Numbered from the stretch's first letter, positions 7,471-18,010 are shown. The stretch: DNA of 31,546 bases from DASZGI01 sp035938995 (GCF_035938995.1 NZ_DASZGI010000421.1:1-31546), one strand, 5' to 3'. Made by a program: numbers and translations. The notes: generated from the letters alone by a model not told the origin.

Positions 7471-7501
7471 TTGCTACGTCGTGCGCGCCCTGGCATATGG
7501 T
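7471..7501 (+). promoter_or_regulatory. Likely promoter of the iron-uptake operon
   Basis: TTGCTA at 7471-7476 is a fair -35 box. Candidate -10 boxes are CATATG at 7494 (17-bp spacer) or TATGGT at 7496 (19-bp spacer). The start point would fall inside the iron box, as expected for repression by an iron-loaded regulator. Confidence 0.4.
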
Positions 7502-7514
7502 TAGGCTTACCTAA
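7496..7514. promoter_or_regulatory. Iron box (IdeR/DmdR1-type operator)
   Basis: The 19-mer TATGGTTAGGCTTACCTAA matches the known actinobacterial iron-box consensus TTAGGTTAGGCTAACCTAA at 16 of 19 positions, with the core TTAGGC-TTACCTAA intact. It lies about 100 bp upstream of the EfeU-EfeO start, overlapping the predicted promoter. Repression by a DtxR-family regulator when iron is plentiful is the standard reading. Confidence 0.8.
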
Positions 7515-7613
7515 GTTGATCGTGGTCCGCGGGGCCGCGTCAGTTGGGGCTGTGACCAACCGGGCCGGACGCCGCGCGTCCCGCCGACGAAACAAGCAAG
7601 GATCGACCGACAC

Positions 7614-9752
7614 ATGTGGAACGCCGCCTTTCCCAGTTTCCTGATCGCGGTGCGCGAAGGTCTGGAGGCGGGCCTCATCGTCTCGATCCTGGTGGCGACG
7701 TTGGTGCGGGCGGGCGCGGCTGCCCGGCTGGGGGCGGTGTGGGCCGGGGTGGGTGCGGCTGTCGCGCTCAGCCTCTCCTTCGCGGCGGTGCTGACCTTCA
7801 CGGCGGCGGATCTGCCTGCGGGCGGTCAGGATGTCTTCGGGGGAGTGCTTTCCATCGTCGCGGTCGCCTTTGTGACGGCGATGGTGTTCTGGATGCGCCG
7901 GTCGGCGAGGTCGTTCTCCGGTGACGTGAAGGAGAAGATCACCGCCGCGCTCGGCGGGAGCGGTCTGGTGCTGGCGACCGCGTCGTTCGTGGCGGTAGGC
8001 CGCGAAGGTCTGGAGACCTCGCTGTTCCTGTGGACGACGGCGAGGTCGGCGGGGCAGGCGCGCGGCCCGATGATCGGCGCGTCGCTCGGCCTCGTCGTGG
8101 CGGTCGCCGTGTGCTGGGCTTTGTACCGTCGCGCGCTGAGGATCAATCTGACCCGGTTCTTCATGGTGACCGGCGTCGTGCTGATCGTCGTCGCCGCGGG
8201 CGTGCTGGCCTACGGGCTCGGGGACCTGCAGGAAAGCGGCCTGGTGCCGGGGCACACCGCGTACGCGTTCAATCTCGCCTCGATCGACTCCGGGTCCTGG
8301 TACGCGACGCTGATCGCGGGCACGTTCAACCTCACTCCGGCGATGAGCTGGTTGCAGGTGGCCGGATACGTGCTGTATCTGGTCCCGGCGCTGGTGCTGT
8401 TCACCCGCGGCGTGCACCCGGCCGAGCCCGCGGCCGCTGCGACGTCGAGTACTGAGACGCCCGCCATCGCGCCGACCCGGTCCGAGCGCCGCGCCGCCGC
8501 GCGTGCAGCAGACGAGGCCGCGTTGGTTGAGCGGATCTTGGCCAAGCGCGCCGCGCAGCGGGAACACGCCGCACACGACAGGCGGGTACCGCGCTGGGCC
8601 GTGGGCACATCGATCTTCGCCGTTCCCGCGGTCGGCGCGGTGGCCGCCATCGCCTTCCTCGGCACCGGAACTTCCAAGACGACGACCGCGATCGCGCTGA
8701 ACGAGCAGACGTGCGGGACCGGCTGGTCCAACCCGTCGACCGGAGAGCAGACCTTTGACCTGACCAACAGCGGGGACAACACCGCCGAGGTCTTCCTGAT
8801 CAATCCGGCGACGAACGCCGTCTTCGCCGAGATCGAGAATCTCGCGCCGGGCACCACTCGGCCGGTCCCGGTCACGCTATCCGCCGGGCAGTACGCCTTC
8901 CGTTGCGCCTTCACCGACGGCACCGCGCTGAGTTCGAAGACATATACGGTCTCCGGCAAGTCGTCCGGCGGCACCACCGCGTTCTTGCCGGTCACCGATC
9001 AGGACATGCAGCAGCCGGTCGCCGACTATCGCGCCTATGTGGGGCAGAACCTGCCAACACTGCTGGCGGACGGCAAGCGCCTCGACGGCGACCTCGCGGG
9101 CGGGAATCTGGCCGCGGCAAAGACCGACTGGCTGACTGCGCACCTGGACTACGAGCGGATGGGCGCGGCGTACGGCACCTTTGCGGACTTCGACGCGAAG
9201 ATCGACGGACGGGCCACCGGACTGCCCGGCGGGGTGCGGGACGCCTCGTGGACCGGATTCCACCGGATCGAATACGGGCTCTGGCACGACCAGTCGGCCG
9301 CGGCGCTCAAACCCCTCGGCGACCAACTGGTCTCGGACGTGCAGGGTCTCATCACGGCGTTCCCGAGCCAGGCGACCGATCCGAACGATCTGCCGCTGCG
9401 CACCCACGAGATCCTGGAGAACACGCTCCAGTTCCAGCTGACGGGCATCGCCGATTACGGAAGTGGCACCGCGCTCGCCACCGCGCTGGCCAACGTCCAG
9501 GGCACCCGCGAGGTTCTCAGTACCCTGGTCGCTCTCATGCAGAGCCGCGATCCGGCCGCGCTCACCTCGATCAACGGTTGGTTGGACACCGTGACCACGG
9601 ATCTGAAGGCTGCGCAGAACGCCGACGGTTCGTGGACGTCGCTGAGCGGTCTGACCACCTCCGCGCGGCAGAAGCTAGACGGAGACCTGAGCGAGCTGCT
9701 GGAACAACTCTCCGTCGTGCCCGACCTCCTCGAAGAGCGTTCCAGCGCATGA
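7614..9752 (+). CDS. EfeU-EfeO fusion: iron permease plus periplasmic-type EfeO
   Basis: A 712-residue fusion. Residues about 1-280 form the FTR1/EfeU permease with several membrane helices and two REGLE iron-transport motifs (14-18 and 130-134). A charged Ala/Arg-rich linker (about 280-325) and one more membrane helix (about 328-348) lead to an extracytoplasmic EfeO part: a cupredoxin-like domain (about 360-455) and an M75 imelysin-like domain (about 462-705) with the expected HxxE motif, HRIE at 550-553. In classical EfeUOB systems EfeU and EfeO are separate proteins; EfeO feeds iron to the EfeU channel. The extra helix would keep the EfeO part outside the membrane. ATG at 7614 is about 11 bp after AAGGA. 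It is followed 67 bp later by efeB and preceded by an iron box. Confidence 0.93.
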   Translation: MWNAAFPSFLIAVREGLEAGLIVSILVATLVRAGAAARLGAVWAGVGAAVALSLSFAAVLTFTAADLPAGGQDVFGGVLSIVAVAFVTAMVFWMRRSARSFSGDVKEKITAALGGSGLVLATASFVAVGREGLETSLFLWTTARSAGQARGPMIGASLGLVVAVAVCWALYRRALRINLTRFFMVTGVVLIVVAAGVLAYGLGDLQESGLVPGHTAYAFNLASIDSGSWYATLIAGTFNLTPAMSWLQVAGYVLYLVPALVLFTRGVHPAEPAAAATSSTETPAIAPTRSERRAAARAADEAALVERILAKRAAQREHAAHDRRVPRWAVGTSIFAVPAVGAVAAIAFLGTGTSKTTTAIALNEQTCGTGWSNPSTGEQTFDLTNSGDNTAEVFLINPATNAVFAEIENLAPGTTRPVPVTLSAGQYAFRCAFTDGTALSSKTYTVSGKSSGGTTAFLPVTDQDMQQPVADYRAYVGQNLPTLLADGKRLDGDLAGGNLAAAKTDWLTAHLDYERMGAAYGTFADFDAKIDGRATGLPGGVRDASWTGFHRIEYGLWHDQSAAALKPLGDQLVSDVQGLITAFPSQATDPNDLPLRTHEILENTLQFQLTGIADYGSGTALATALANVQGTREVLSTLVALMQSRDPAALTSINGWLDTVTTDLKAAQNADGSWTSLSGLTTSARQKLDGDLSELLEQLSVVPDLLEERSSA

Positions 9753-9819
9753 CTGCCGTGACGCACCCACTCGCCGACACCCACACCCGTACCACCACGA
9801 ACGACAGAGGTCTGACCCA

Positions 9820-11202
9820 ATGACCGATGAGCAGCCCACCGCACCACAGACGCCGCCGAACGAGAGCGACGCCGGCACGGGATCGTGCCCCTTCGCCGCA
9901 CTGGCAGATCAGGGCGCCGTCGGTGATCTCCGCGGTGTTGATCTACACGGCGTTGATCTACACAGCGCACTGCGGCGGCGCTCGCTGCTGCGCGGCGCCG
10001 CACTGGGCGCGGCGGGAATGGCCGTCATCGGCGGGGGCGCCGCCGGCGCCGCGACCGCGGTCGCGAGCTCGGACAGCGGCACTACCGGCTCCGGGCGGCT
10101 CTTCGAGTTCCACGGCCCGCACCAGCAGGGCATTGTCACCCCGCCTCAGGCTGCGCTCACGGTCGCCTCTTTCACCGTGACCGCAGCCAACGCCGCGGAA
10201 CTCCAGCAGCTGTTTCGGACCCTGACAGCGCGGGTGCGATTCCTCACCACAGGCGGCACTCCGGACGACTTGGGTGTCGCCTCGCCGCCCGCGGACAGCT
10301 CAACCCTCGGACCGGTGGTGCCCAGCGACGGGCTGACCATCACCGTCGGCGTCGGCTCGTCGCTGTTCGACGCCCGCTACGGTCTCGCCGCGAAGAAGCC
10401 GGCCCGGCTGGCCCCGATGCCGGTGTTCCCCAACGACAACGTGGGTGGTTCCACCGAGCTGCACGGCGATCTGAGCCTGCAGATCTGCGCCGACAGCCGC
10501 GATACCGTGATGCACGCGCTGCGCGACATCGCCAAGCACACCCGCGCTTACATGCAGCCGCTGTGGAAGGCCGACGGTTTCCAGTCCCCGTCCCGCCCGA
10601 GCGGAACGCAGCGCAACCAGTTGGGATTCAAGGACGGCATCGCCAACCCGGACGTCGGCTCAGCCTCGGAGACCGCCGCGCTGATCTGGACGCACGCCAG
10701 GCAAGGTGGCGAACCGTCGTGGGTGGAGGGCGGCTCCTACCAGGTAGTGCGGATCATCCGGATGCTGGTGGAGTTCTGGGACCGGGTCTCACTGACCGAG
10801 CAGGAGAACATGTTCGGCAGGCGCCGGGACAGCGGAGCGCCCCTGTCCGGCACCAACGAGACGGACATCCCGCAGTACGCCGACGACCCCGCGGGGAAGA
10901 TCATCCCCTTGGACGCGCACATCCGGCTGGCCAACCCGCGTACCGCCAAGACCGACAGCCAGCGGATCCTGCGCCGCGGTTACAACTACGACCGCGGCTT
11001 GGACGTGAACGGCAACCTGGACGTGGGCCTGGTCTTCTGCGCCTATAACCAGGACGTGGTGCGGCAGTTCGAGGCCGTACAAACCCGGTTGATCGACGAG
11101 CCCTTGGTCGACTACATCTCCCCGACCGGCGGCGGTTACTTCTTCGCGCTGCCCGGCGTCAAGGACGGTTCCGACTACTACGGCTCGGGGCTGTTCGCCT
11201 AA
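9820..11202 (+). CDS. efeB: EfeB, Tat-exported DyP-type haem peroxidase
   Basis: A 460-residue dye-decolorising peroxidase of the EfeB type, the haem enzyme of the EfeUOB iron-uptake system. A Tat signal is present: LRRRSLLRGAALG at about 51-63 followed by a hydrophobic Gly/Ala stretch. DyP hallmarks are the GFKDG motif (269-273, catalytic Asp272), the likely proximal haem ligand His367 (DAHIRLANP) and the RRGYNYDRG segment (Arg385-386) that should supply the distal Arg. It acts outside the membrane after folding with haem. The N-terminus before the signal is unusually long and contains a 15-bp tandem duplication encoding VDLHG twice. AGAGG lies about 10 bp before the ATG. Last gene of the iron operon, followed by a strong hairpin. 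Confidence 0.95.
   Translation: MTDEQPTAPQTPPNESDAGTGSCPFAALADQGAVGDLRGVDLHGVDLHSALRRRSLLRGAALGAAGMAVIGGGAAGAATAVASSDSGTTGSGRLFEFHGPHQQGIVTPPQAALTVASFTVTAANAAELQQLFRTLTARVRFLTTGGTPDDLGVASPPADSSTLGPVVPSDGLTITVGVGSSLFDARYGLAAKKPARLAPMPVFPNDNVGGSTELHGDLSLQICADSRDTVMHALRDIAKHTRAYMQPLWKADGFQSPSRPSGTQRNQLGFKDGIANPDVGSASETAALIWTHARQGGEPSWVEGGSYQVVRIIRMLVEFWDRVSLTEQENMFGRRRDSGAPLSGTNETDIPQYADDPAGKIIPLDAHIRLANPRTAKTDSQRILRRGYNYDRGLDVNGNLDVGLVFCAYNQDVVRQFEAVQTRLIDEPLVDYISPTGGGYFFALPGVKDGSDYYGSGLFA
9937..9966 (+). repeat. 15-bp tandem repeat inside efeB
   Basis: GTTGATCTACACGGC at 9937-9951 is followed directly by GTTGATCTACACAGC at 9952-9966. They encode VDLHG-VDLHS, which with the preceding GDLRG looks like a short run of pentapeptide-type repeats just before the twin-arginine signal. 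Confidence 0.85.
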
Positions 11203-11224
11203 TCGACTCAGAGTCCTCGTATGC

Positions 11225-11259
11225 TCGGCCCCGCCGCCCGACGTGGGCGGCGGGGCCGA
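11225..11259. terminator. Bidirectional terminator between efeB and sepH
   Basis: Perfect 15-bp stem TCGGCCCCGCCGCCC / GGGCGGCGGGGCCGA with a 5-nt loop, 22 bp after the efeB stop and 31 bp from the convergent sepH stop. It can serve both strands. Confidence 0.85.
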
Positions 11260-11290
11260 ATGGGTCTCAGGTGCGGCGATCGCGTTGCCG

Positions 11291-12355
11291 CTACTCGCCC
11301 TTGCGCCGCCGGGTGCCGAACACGATCTCGTCCCAGGACGGCACGGTCGCGCGCTTGCCGGGCGTGACGCCGTCGTTGACCGCCTGCTGGTCGGTCTGGC
11401 CGCGCAGCCGCTCCTTGTGCGGCCCCACCGGACCGAACAACGCGTCCGAATACGCCGAGCCCGCACCGGCCTGCCGCTGCTTGCCCGCCGACTCGTCGGC
11501 GGCGGCCGGGGCGGTGCTCGGCGCCGTCGCGGAGGTCGACGCCGACGCCGCGGCCGCGACCGGGCGCAGCGGCGTGACGACCGAATCGCCGCTCCCGCCC
11601 GGGTTTCCGGTCCCGGAACCGACCGGCGGCGCGGTCGACGCGGCGGCAGCGGCGGGCCGCTGCTGACCGTGCCAGGTCGGCAGCGCGGTCACCGGCGACG
11701 GCGGGCGCGGCGCGGTCGGCTGCCCGAGTTCGGCGCCGGTCGGAACGCGTGGCGGGCGCGGGGTGAACGGGAACGCGTTCTCCGCCGCCACATCGCTCGA
11801 CAGCAGCCGCGCCTCGTCGTCCGCGGGCGTCACCAGCCGCCGCGGCGCGTCGAAGGCCCACGTCGCGTCGTACGGCAGGCCGCCGATCCGGAACGACAGG
11901 CGCACCGTCCAGATCCCGTCGTCGCGCCGCCACGAATCCCACTGCGCGGAGTCGTGATCCGGATCGCGCTGGGCCAGCCGCTCGCGCACCACGTCGCCCA
12001 GCTTCGGACCGTGCGTCTCGCCGGCCCGGCGCACCTGGGTGTTCTGCGCCCGCTCGGCCATGAACGCCCGCTCAGCGAGCACCGGACCCTCGTACCGGCG
12101 CACCCGCTCCAGCGGGATCCCGGCCAGATCGGACACCTGCTCGGCGGTCTGCCCGGCCCGGATGCGGGCCTGGATGTCGCGCGGACGCAGCTGCGCGTCC
12201 AGCTCTATCTCGATCTGGCCCAGGCGCGCCCGGTCCCCGCGCACCGCGGCGCGCAACCGGTCGTCGATGGCGAGGAAGAACTCCTGCCCGTCCGGGGCGC
12301 GCAGCACCAAACGGTCACCGTCGCCGGTGACCGCCATCACGCGCAGTTCGGTCAT
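11291..12355 (-). CDS. sepH: SepH (DUF3071) cell-division regulator
   Basis: A 354-residue protein matching the actinobacterial septation protein SepH, which in Streptomyces and mycobacteria binds FtsZ and promotes filament assembly. The N-terminal DUF3071 part (about 1-200) starts MTELRVMAVTGDG and holds a helix-turn-helix-like segment (about 60-92) with TAEQVSDLAGIPLERVRRYE, the conserved part needed for the FtsZ effect. The C-terminal 150 residues are Pro/Ala/Thr-rich and likely disordered, ending in a short KKxR-like conserved tail region around the IVFGTRRRKGE terminus. An excellent ribosome-binding site (AGGAGG, about 5 bp from ATG) fixes the start. Cytoplasmic, at the division site. 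It converges on efeB. Confidence 0.93.
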   Translation of the reverse strand: MTELRVMAVTGDGDRLVLRAPDGQEFFLAIDDRLRAAVRGDRARLGQIEIELDAQLRPRDIQARIRAGQTAEQVSDLAGIPLERVRRYEGPVLAERAFMAERAQNTQVRRAGETHGPKLGDVVRERLAQRDPDHDSAQWDSWRRDDGIWTVRLSFRIGGLPYDATWAFDAPRRLVTPADDEARLLSSDVAAENAFPFTPRPPRVPTGAELGQPTAPRPPSPVTALPTWHGQQRPAAAAASTAPPVGSGTGNPGGSGDSVVTPLRPVAAAASASTSATAPSTAPAAADESAGKQRQAGAGSAYSDALFGPVGPHKERLRGQTDQQAVNDGVTPGKRATVPSWDEIVFGTRRRKGE

Positions 12356-12806
12356 GAGACCTCCTGGGTGGTGCCGCGCTGGAGCTTCCTCAGTGTGGCG
12401 CGTGAATCCGGAGTAGGGGAAGATGCCACGCCCGTTCGGCGCAACGTGCGGGAGCGCGCGCTACCCGATCGGGCGACCACCGCCGGGAAGGCACGCCGCA
12501 GACTGCGCCGTTCGGCCTTGATCCGCGCGGTCATGTCTCGTTATCCCCCCTGGCGCTGCCGGAAACCCTTGGCGTCGTCGGCGATCCTGGCGTGCAACGG
12601 CTCACTCCACCGTATCAGCGTGCGCAGCTTGAGCGGCTGCGCGACGCGCATGGACGGAAGGGCGGCGCGGCACGGATCTGGGCCGTCCGAGCCGGAATTC
12701 TCCGCCTGCCGGACCGTAGTTCCGTTATTGACGTTGAATTGTAGCGAAGACGGCGCCGCCGACACACGTGGAATCATTCGGTCAACGGCTGTGCCGACTT
12801 GAGAAG
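12356..12806. other. Divergent intergenic region, sepH / TRIC channel
   Basis: About 450 bp between divergently transcribed genes, so promoters for both should lie here. A lower-GC patch at about 12715-12750 includes TTGACG at 12728, a possible -35 box toward the channel gene, but I see no good paired -10. Open frames in the stretch have no family resemblance. One of them (minus strand, 12534-12352) overlaps the sepH start by ATGA but encodes an Arg/Ser-rich sequence and is not accepted as a gene. Confidence 0.5.
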
Positions 12807-13472
12807 ATGTCGGACGTGCATGCCAACGCTCTACATCTGCCGGTGCTGTTCGACCTGCTCGGCGTTTTCACCGCCGCGTCCTCCGGCGCGCTCACCGCGC
12901 TGCGCAAGGGCCTCGACCTGGTCGGCGTACTGGTCCTCGGGGCGGCCACCGGCCTGGGCGGCGGCGTCGTACGGGACTTGATGATCGGCGCGATCCCGCC
13001 GGCCCTGCTGACCGACTGGCGATATCTGACCATTGCGACCGCCGGGGCGGTCGCGGTGATCGCGGCGGAATACCGCGGGGTGCCGGCGGCGGACCGGGTG
13101 CGTCCCGGCACGCCGCTGGCCACGGCCTTCCACCTCGCCGACGCCGTCACGCTGGGCTGTTTCGCGGTTTCCGGAACTGGCAAGGCGCTCGAGTACGGAT
13201 TGGCCTCCGTCCCCGCCGCGCTCATGGGCGTGGTGACGGCGGTCGGCGGCGGAGTGATCCGCGACATGTTGGTCAACGAGGTGCCGTGGGTGTTGCGGCG
13301 CGAGCTGTACGCGGTCCCGGCGCTGATCGGAGCCCTGATCATCGTGGCCTGCGCCCGTTTCGAGCCGAACCTGGCGCCGATGGCGTTCGTCGCCGCCGCG
13401 GTGACCGCGGCGCTTCGGCTGATCTCGTTGCGCCGCGGCTGGAACGCGCAACTGCCGCGCGCACGGCGGTAA
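12807..13472 (+). CDS. TRIC-type cation channel / UPF0126 membrane protein
   Basis: Membrane protein of about 221 residues in the TRIC (trimeric intracellular cation channel)/UPF0126 family, with about seven helices arranged as two inverted-repeat halves. Each half carries the signature glycine motif: GGGVVRD near 51-57 and GGGVIRD near 147-153. Prokaryotic members studied in structure papers form trimers that pass K+/Na+; some family members are annotated as glycine transporters without much proof. The start is uncertain. ATG at 12807 is reported; GTG at 12816 has a better-spaced GAGAAG site, and an upstream GTG at 12768 is also in frame. It is divergent from sepH and has no obvious operon partner. 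Confidence 0.88.
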   Translation: MSDVHANALHLPVLFDLLGVFTAASSGALTALRKGLDLVGVLVLGAATGLGGGVVRDLMIGAIPPALLTDWRYLTIATAGAVAVIAAEYRGVPAADRVRPGTPLATAFHLADAVTLGCFAVSGTGKALEYGLASVPAALMGVVTAVGGGVIRDMLVNEVPWVLRRELYAVPALIGALIIVACARFEPNLAPMAFVAAAVTAALRLISLRRGWNAQLPRARR

Positions 13473-13651
13473 CGGCCGCGAAACCGCCGAATTGACCGGC
13501 CGGGCGCCGCTCGAAGAACGCGCATATTCGAGGTCTGGCGCCGACGCCGGCAATTCGGCGGCTATTGAAGCGCGATTCCCGATTTCGTGCACGGTGCGGG
13601 GAATCCGCGCCACGGGGCGGCGGTCCAAGGATCCCGAGAACGGCTACACGA

Positions 13652-13698
13652 CTACTACAGCGGCAGCTACTACGAGGGCAGACGAGGACGGCTACTAC
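13652..13698. repeat. Three copies of CTACTAC around the end of the LCIB-like gene
   Basis: CTACTAC occurs at 13652, 13667 and 13692. On the minus strand each reads GTAGTAG, so the LCIB-like gene ends in a double TAG stop and is followed by two more TAGTAG words within 50 bp. No function is evident. Confidence 0.6.
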
Positions 13699-14426
13699 AG
13701 GGACAGCGGCACGATCTCTCCGTTGCGGTCGAAGAAGCACCGCCCGAGGTCGACGTAGTCCGCTCCGCGCGGACCGTGGATGTGGATCCCGGTGAAGACC
13801 GCCACGTCCGCCGGTACGTCGTCGTCCCGCAGCACTTTGATCACCGCGTCGGTGTCCTGATCGATCAGGTCCCGCGCGATCCGGAGGATGGCGAGCAGGT
13901 CCGTGTTCGCCGGATCGGCCACCCGCGGGGTGATCCGCTCGCGCAGTCGCGATTGCTCCGGGTCGTACTTGTCCAAGTACGGGTAGTCCGAGGTGTGCAC
14001 GTCCCCGCCGCGCAGCTCGTCGTGCAGCGCCATCAGGGCGCCGCAGGTGTGCGACGGCCCGGGCACCCCCGGCCGCTCGCAGTTGCCGAGCACGCCGGCG
14101 TCGTCGACCCCCACATGGGTCAGTCCGATCACGACGAAGGTGCGCCGCCCCCCGACGATCGGGGCGTGCCCACGGGCCGCCGCGACGCCGGTGCGCCCGA
14201 GGGTGAGCAGCCCGGCCAGCCCGGCCATGTTGAACGCGGGGCCCCAGGCCCGCTGCAGCTCGGCGGTCAGCGCGAACGCGAGCTCGTCCCGGCAGGTCGC
14301 GATCAGCGGCAGCGCCGAGCCGCGATGCACCCCGTGCGGCGCCAGGCAGTCCTGCGTCGAGTTGACGAACTGATTGGCGGGCAGGGCGTGCGGGAAGTCG
14401 CGGGCCATCGTGTTGGTGAAGCTCAC
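13695..14426 (-). CDS. LCIB-family (CGHR) beta-carbonic-anhydrase-like protein
   Basis: A 243-residue soluble protein that I assign to the LCIB/LCIC carbonic-anhydrase-like family. The pattern is CRDE at 45-48, a Gly-rich FNMAGLAGLLTLGRTG segment at 65-80, LTHVGVD at 102-108 and SHTCGAL at 125-131. Cys45, His104 and Cys128 are the expected zinc ligands, and Asp47 sits two residues after the first, as I recall for algal LCIB. The fold is a beta-carbonic-anhydrase variant; only some members are active, so CO2 hydration is likely but not certain. GTG at 14426 is chosen because GGGGG lies about 7 bp upstream and the longer frame is unrelated sequence. It is divergent from aconitase, so both may share the operator at 14580. 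Confidence 0.65.
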   Translation of the reverse strand: MSFTNTMARDFPHALPANQFVNSTQDCLAPHGVHRGSALPLIATCRDELAFALTAELQRAWGPAFNMAGLAGLLTLGRTGVAAARGHAPIVGGRRTFVVIGLTHVGVDDAGVLGNCERPGVPGPSHTCGALMALHDELRGGDVHTSDYPYLDKYDPEQSRLRERITPRVADPANTDLLAILRIARDLIDQDTDAVIKVLRDDDVPADVAVFTGIHIHGPRGADYVDLGRCFFDRNGEIVPLSL

Positions 14427-14569
14427 GACAAAACCCCCGTTCAGTGTCGGTTCCGGCCTTCGCCGTCCGGGCGCGGTCTTAGCGATCGTCGCACAGACTT
14501 TGGCGTAGGGCGGTTGCGGGCTCCTAGAGCACCGGCCGGACAACGGCTACCCGGGTGCCGCGCCGGGGC

Positions 14570-14575
14570 TAGGAT
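14570..14575 (+). promoter_or_regulatory. Probable -10 box of the aconitase promoter
   Basis: TAGGAT is a classical actinobacterial vegetative -10 box, 48 bp before the aconitase ATG. The expected -35 position (about 14547) has no good match, suggesting an activated or extended promoter. The palindrome at 14580-14597 would cover the transcription start. Confidence 0.45.
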
Positions 14576-14579
14576 GAGG

Positions 14580-14597
14580 TATCTTGACGTCGAGATA
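14580..14597. promoter_or_regulatory. 18-bp palindromic operator before aconitase (MarR/TamR-like)
   Basis: TATCTTGACGTCGAGATA is a palindrome with a single mismatched pair, between a probable -10 box and the ribosome-binding site of acnA. It resembles operators of MarR-family TamR in Streptomyces, which I recall controls trans-aconitate methyltransferase and aconitase genes. The identity of the regulator is an inference; the palindrome itself is clear. Confidence 0.6.
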
Positions 14598-14623
14598 ATT
14601 GGGAATCAGTGAGGAGAGCCGCG

Positions 14624-17383
<2,760 letters not shown>

Positions 17384-17417
17384 CCGGCTGCGAAACCTGT
17401 CGCGAAGCTGCGGTGGC

Positions 17418-17443
17418 CCGCCCCCGAGACCGTTCGGGGGCGG
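17418..17443 (+). terminator. Terminator after acnA
   Basis: CGCCCCCGA (17419-17427) pairs with TCGGGGGCG (17434-17442), extended by one pair, around a 6-nt loop, 35 bp after the acnA stop. No clear T-run, as is common in actinobacteria. Confidence 0.65.
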
Positions 17444-17900
17444 CCCGCCGTGCCGTTGCGCCCCCCACGTGCCGCTCTTCGGCGAAAAGCAAGGGATATC
17501 CCTGTAGACGGGTACGGATACGGGCCGGTAACTTCACTGACGCCACAGGTCGAGGCTGTAAGCACGCTGTCTTCTCCGCCCGTCGTGCCCTCACCGCACT
17601 TTGAGGAGCTCATCGCGGACTACCCACACCCGCGAGGGGAGCGCAGCACGGCGCCCGGAAAGCGGTGGCCTCCACCGCCGCGAGGGGCCGGGCGGTCTTC
17701 GGCGCAACTGCCGCGTCGAGGCCGCCACGGCCGGCTCGAACCTTCTTCAAGGCGGGGAACGTACAGCCATCCCATAGAGGCCGGCGACGACCTAGCGCGC
17801 GCTATACGTACACCTACCACGACGACGTGACCGTCTCGCGGCCTGGTGTAGCACCATCCGCCGGCCGGCGACTCGGGACACAATCCCGGGCGCCGGCCGG

Positions 17901-17951
17901 AGGCACAGTCGTTCCGAAGGCACAGTCGTTCCGAAGGCACAGTCGTTCGGG
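17901..17951 (+). repeat. Three tandem 17-bp repeats (iteron-like)
   Basis: AGGCACAGTCGTTCCGA occurs at 17901-17917 and 17918-17934, with a third copy at 17935-17951 that differs only in its last bases. The array ends 59 bp before the DUF1800 start. The arrangement is that of a repeated regulator-binding site or a recent slippage expansion. Confidence 0.85.
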
Positions 17952-18010
17952 GAGACAGCCACTCTCCCGTACTTACCCCGGGCTTACGCCGCGGCGCGCA
18001 CGATGTTTCC

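Larger units (their letters stand above)
17384..18010. other. Long intergenic region before the DUF1800 gene
   Basis: About 630 bp without a convincing gene; open frames on both strands have biased, family-less translations. It contains the acnA terminator, a TAGCGCGCGCTA palindrome (17793-17804) followed directly by TACGTA, and three tandem 17-bp repeats (17901-17951). The length and repeats suggest a complex promoter for the DUF1800/DUF1501 pair. Confidence 0.6.

Noticed and set aside
12352..12534. 60-codon frame overlapping the sepH start by ATGA
   Set aside because: The overlap looks like coupling, but the product is Arg/Ser-rich with no recognisable pattern and sepH has its own strong ribosome-binding site. 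It could be rescued by conservation in relatives.
17901..17951. CRISPR array
   Set aside because: The three 17-bp units are directly adjacent with no spacers, and there are no cas genes.
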